From the NCBI GenBank assembly GCA_017615235.1, contig JAGAAM010000195.1:1-6610 (forward strand): a stretch of DNA of 6,610 nt, written 5' to 3'. This document shows positions 5,865 through 6,610 of the stretch, piece by piece. The DNA is from Clostridia bacterium (GTDB lineage: Bacteria > Bacillota_A > Clostridia > Oscillospirales > CAG-382). The first letter of the stretch is position 1, and every line of letters starts with the position of its first letter. The position numbers were made by a program, and so were the translations under genes. Under the pieces are notes generated by a model, which worked only from the letters and a program-made list of their open reading frames with translations, had not been told where the DNA came from and made no database searches.

Positions 5865-5885
5865 TCACCGGAGGTGATCATTGTG
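5864..5885 (+). promoter_or_regulatory. full-length Shine-Dalgarno in a small hairpin, ahead of ylxR
   Basis: GGAGGTGATC (5870-5879) is complementary over its whole length to the 3' end of 16S rRNA. It places the start at GTG 5883, eight bases after GGAGG, and excludes the in-frame GTG at 5874, which lies inside the site. ATCACC (5864-5869) and GGTGAT (5873-5878) form a perfect 6-bp stem with a GGA loop and could partly hide the site until nusA translation, which ends at 5864, opens it. Confidence 0.6.
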
Positions 5886-6149
5886 GCAGAGAAAAAGATA
5901 CCGATGCGAAAATGCCTCGGCTGCTGCGAAATGAAGGACAAGCGCACGCTTATACGCGTCGTGAAGAACAGCGAAGGCGGGATAAGCCTCGACCCTACCG
6001 GCAAAAAGCCCGGCAGAGGCGCTTATATCTGCAAAAGCAAGACGTGCTTCGACGCTGCCGTGAAAGCCAAAAGGCTTGAACGCGCGTTCCAGTGCCGGAT
6101 CCCGGACGATATTTACGCCGCGCTGCGCGATGATCCGGAACTGGCGTGA
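5883..6149 (+). CDS. ylxR: YlxR/RnpM, DUF448 RNA-binding protein
   Basis: A small basic protein of the DUF448 family, encoded between nusA and infB in most Firmicutes. B. subtilis YlxR has been reported to bind the RNA of RNase P (hence RnpM) and to affect its activity. The 88-residue protein shows the family signatures: IPMRKCLGCCEMKDKRTLIRVV (residues 6-27, with Cys11 and Cys14), a conserved core SLDPTGKKPGRGAYICKSKTCF (35-56, with GRGAYIC and Cys50, Cys55), and a basic tail KAKRLERAFQ. Length is usual for the family. GTG 5883 is chosen from the ribosome binding site; it begins VAEKKIPMRK. It follows nusA by 18 bases, and ylxQ starts 26 bases after its stop. Confidence 0.93.
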   Translation: MAEKKIPMRKCLGCCEMKDKRTLIRVVKNSEGGISLDPTGKKPGRGAYICKSKTCFDAAVKAKRLERAFQCRIPDDIYAALRDDPELA

Positions 6150-6175
6150 CGGTTTGCTGAACGGAGGTCGTTTCT

Positions 6176-6490
6176 TTGGAAAAAAACACATTCGGAGTGA
6201 TCGGTCTGGCGAAACGCGCCGGCAAGCTTGCCGCAGGGACCGAAAACGCGCTTGAAGCTATCCGCAAGCACAAGGCGAAGTTAGTGCTCGTCTGTGCTGA
6301 CGTTTCGGACAACACGAAAAAGGCGCTGTCCGACAAATCGGCGTTTTACGGCGTAAAGTGCGAACAGACCGACGCTTCAATGGCCGAAGTCGGCAGATCC
6401 ATCGGAAAAAAGAGCTGTGCCGCGATAGCATTCACCGACGATAATTTCGTCACGGCTTACAGAAAAAGCCTTACGGCCGACAACACCTAA
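6176..6490 (+). CDS. ylxQ: L7Ae-family RNA-binding protein YlxQ
   Basis: A 104-residue member of the L7Ae/L30e/S12e/Gadd45 family, whose proteins bind kink-turn RNA; YlxQ is the usual third protein between nusA and infB in Firmicutes. The N-terminus GVIGLAKRAGKLAAGTENALEAIRKHKAKLVLVCADVSDNTKK (7-49) is the family's strongest block: the GLAxRAGK motif, the G-x-E-x-x-x-x-x-I helix, then the LVLVCADVS strand. The segment VKCEQTDASMAEVGRSIGKK (60-79) matches the second half, where a glycine-containing helix precedes the last strand AAIAFTDDNF. The start is TTG at 6176, eight bases after GGAGG (6163-6167); no ATG is better placed. Twenty bases separate its stop codon from infB. Precise cellular role is not settled for the family. 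Confidence 0.92.
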   Translation: MEKNTFGVIGLAKRAGKLAAGTENALEAIRKHKAKLVLVCADVSDNTKKALSDKSAFYGVKCEQTDASMAEVGRSIGKKSCAAIAFTDDNFVTAYRKSLTADNT

Positions 6491-6510
6491 AACAGAAAGG
6501 GAGAGGTAAT

Positions 6511-6610
6511 ATGGCTACAACGAGTGAAAAATACAGGATCAACGCCCTGGCAAAGGACTTTGATATCAAAAGCAAGGATATAATAACCATTCTTGACGAA
6601 GCCGGATATA
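6511..6610 (+). CDS. infB: translation initiation factor IF-2, N-terminus only (runs off the right edge)
   Basis: IF-2 is the GTPase that brings initiator tRNA to the 30S subunit and promotes subunit joining. Only 33 codons are visible. They begin MATTSEKYRINALAKDF and continue DIKSKDIITILDEAGY, which matches the small IF2_N domain: a YRI strand, an A-K-D-F/L helix, then a turn with S-K-D-I and a second helix ending in a glycine. The gene's position as last of nusA-ylxR-ylxQ-infB is the standard order. ATG 6511 is preceded by GGGAGAGG, five bases upstream. The GTPase domains are outside the window, so the call depends on this domain and on synteny. Confidence 0.93.
   Translation, partial: MATTSEKYRINALAKDFDIKSKDIITILDEAGY

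Overview
The window reads as a chromosomal segment from a spore-forming Firmicute, most likely an uncultured gut-type member of class Clostridia with moderately high GC. The evidence is a clear SpoIIGA/sigma-E pair, a SpoIVFB-like site-2 protease, near-consensus Shine-Dalgarno sites and sigma-A promoters, and the classic Firmicute block rimP-nusA-ylxR-ylxQ-infB. I cannot name a genus. There is no mobile element, CRISPR array, tRNA or rRNA gene in view.

Layout. (1) Positions 1-711, minus strand: a small one-TM protein followed, two bases later, by an M50B intramembrane metalloprotease that runs off the left edge. Its catalytic residues fall at 43/44/47 and 133, almost as in Bacillus subtilis SpoIVFB. 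(2) Positions 751-2290, plus strand: spoIIGA and sigE, divergent from (1). Between them is a stem-loop with TATAAT in its loop and a possible Spo0A-type promoter. (3) Positions 2359-4147: two accessory genes where many relatives carry sigG. They are a glycosyltransferase-like protein with its own near-perfect sigma-A promoter that begins inside the last codons of sigE, and a NYN-domain (PIN-like) protein whose best start codon is ATA. (4) Positions 4175-6610: an extended -10 promoter, a leader hairpin, then rimP, nusA, ylxR (rnpM), ylxQ (L7Ae-like) and the first 33 codons of infB.

How the parts work together. Region 2 makes pro-sigma-E and the membrane aspartic protease that activates it in the mother cell. 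The divergent protease of region 1 is of the kind that activates pro-sigma-K later in the same cell, so the two proteolytic switches of the mother-cell cascade sit head to head. Region 4 is a housekeeping transcription/translation operon for ribosome maturation, elongation/termination control, RNA binding and translation initiation. Region 3 has no evident link to either.

I see no clearly new multi-gene system. The points most worth checking are the ATA start, the divergent spoIVF/spoIIG control region, the unusual small protein in the SpoIVFA position, the sigE/promoter overlap and the rimP leader hairpin.
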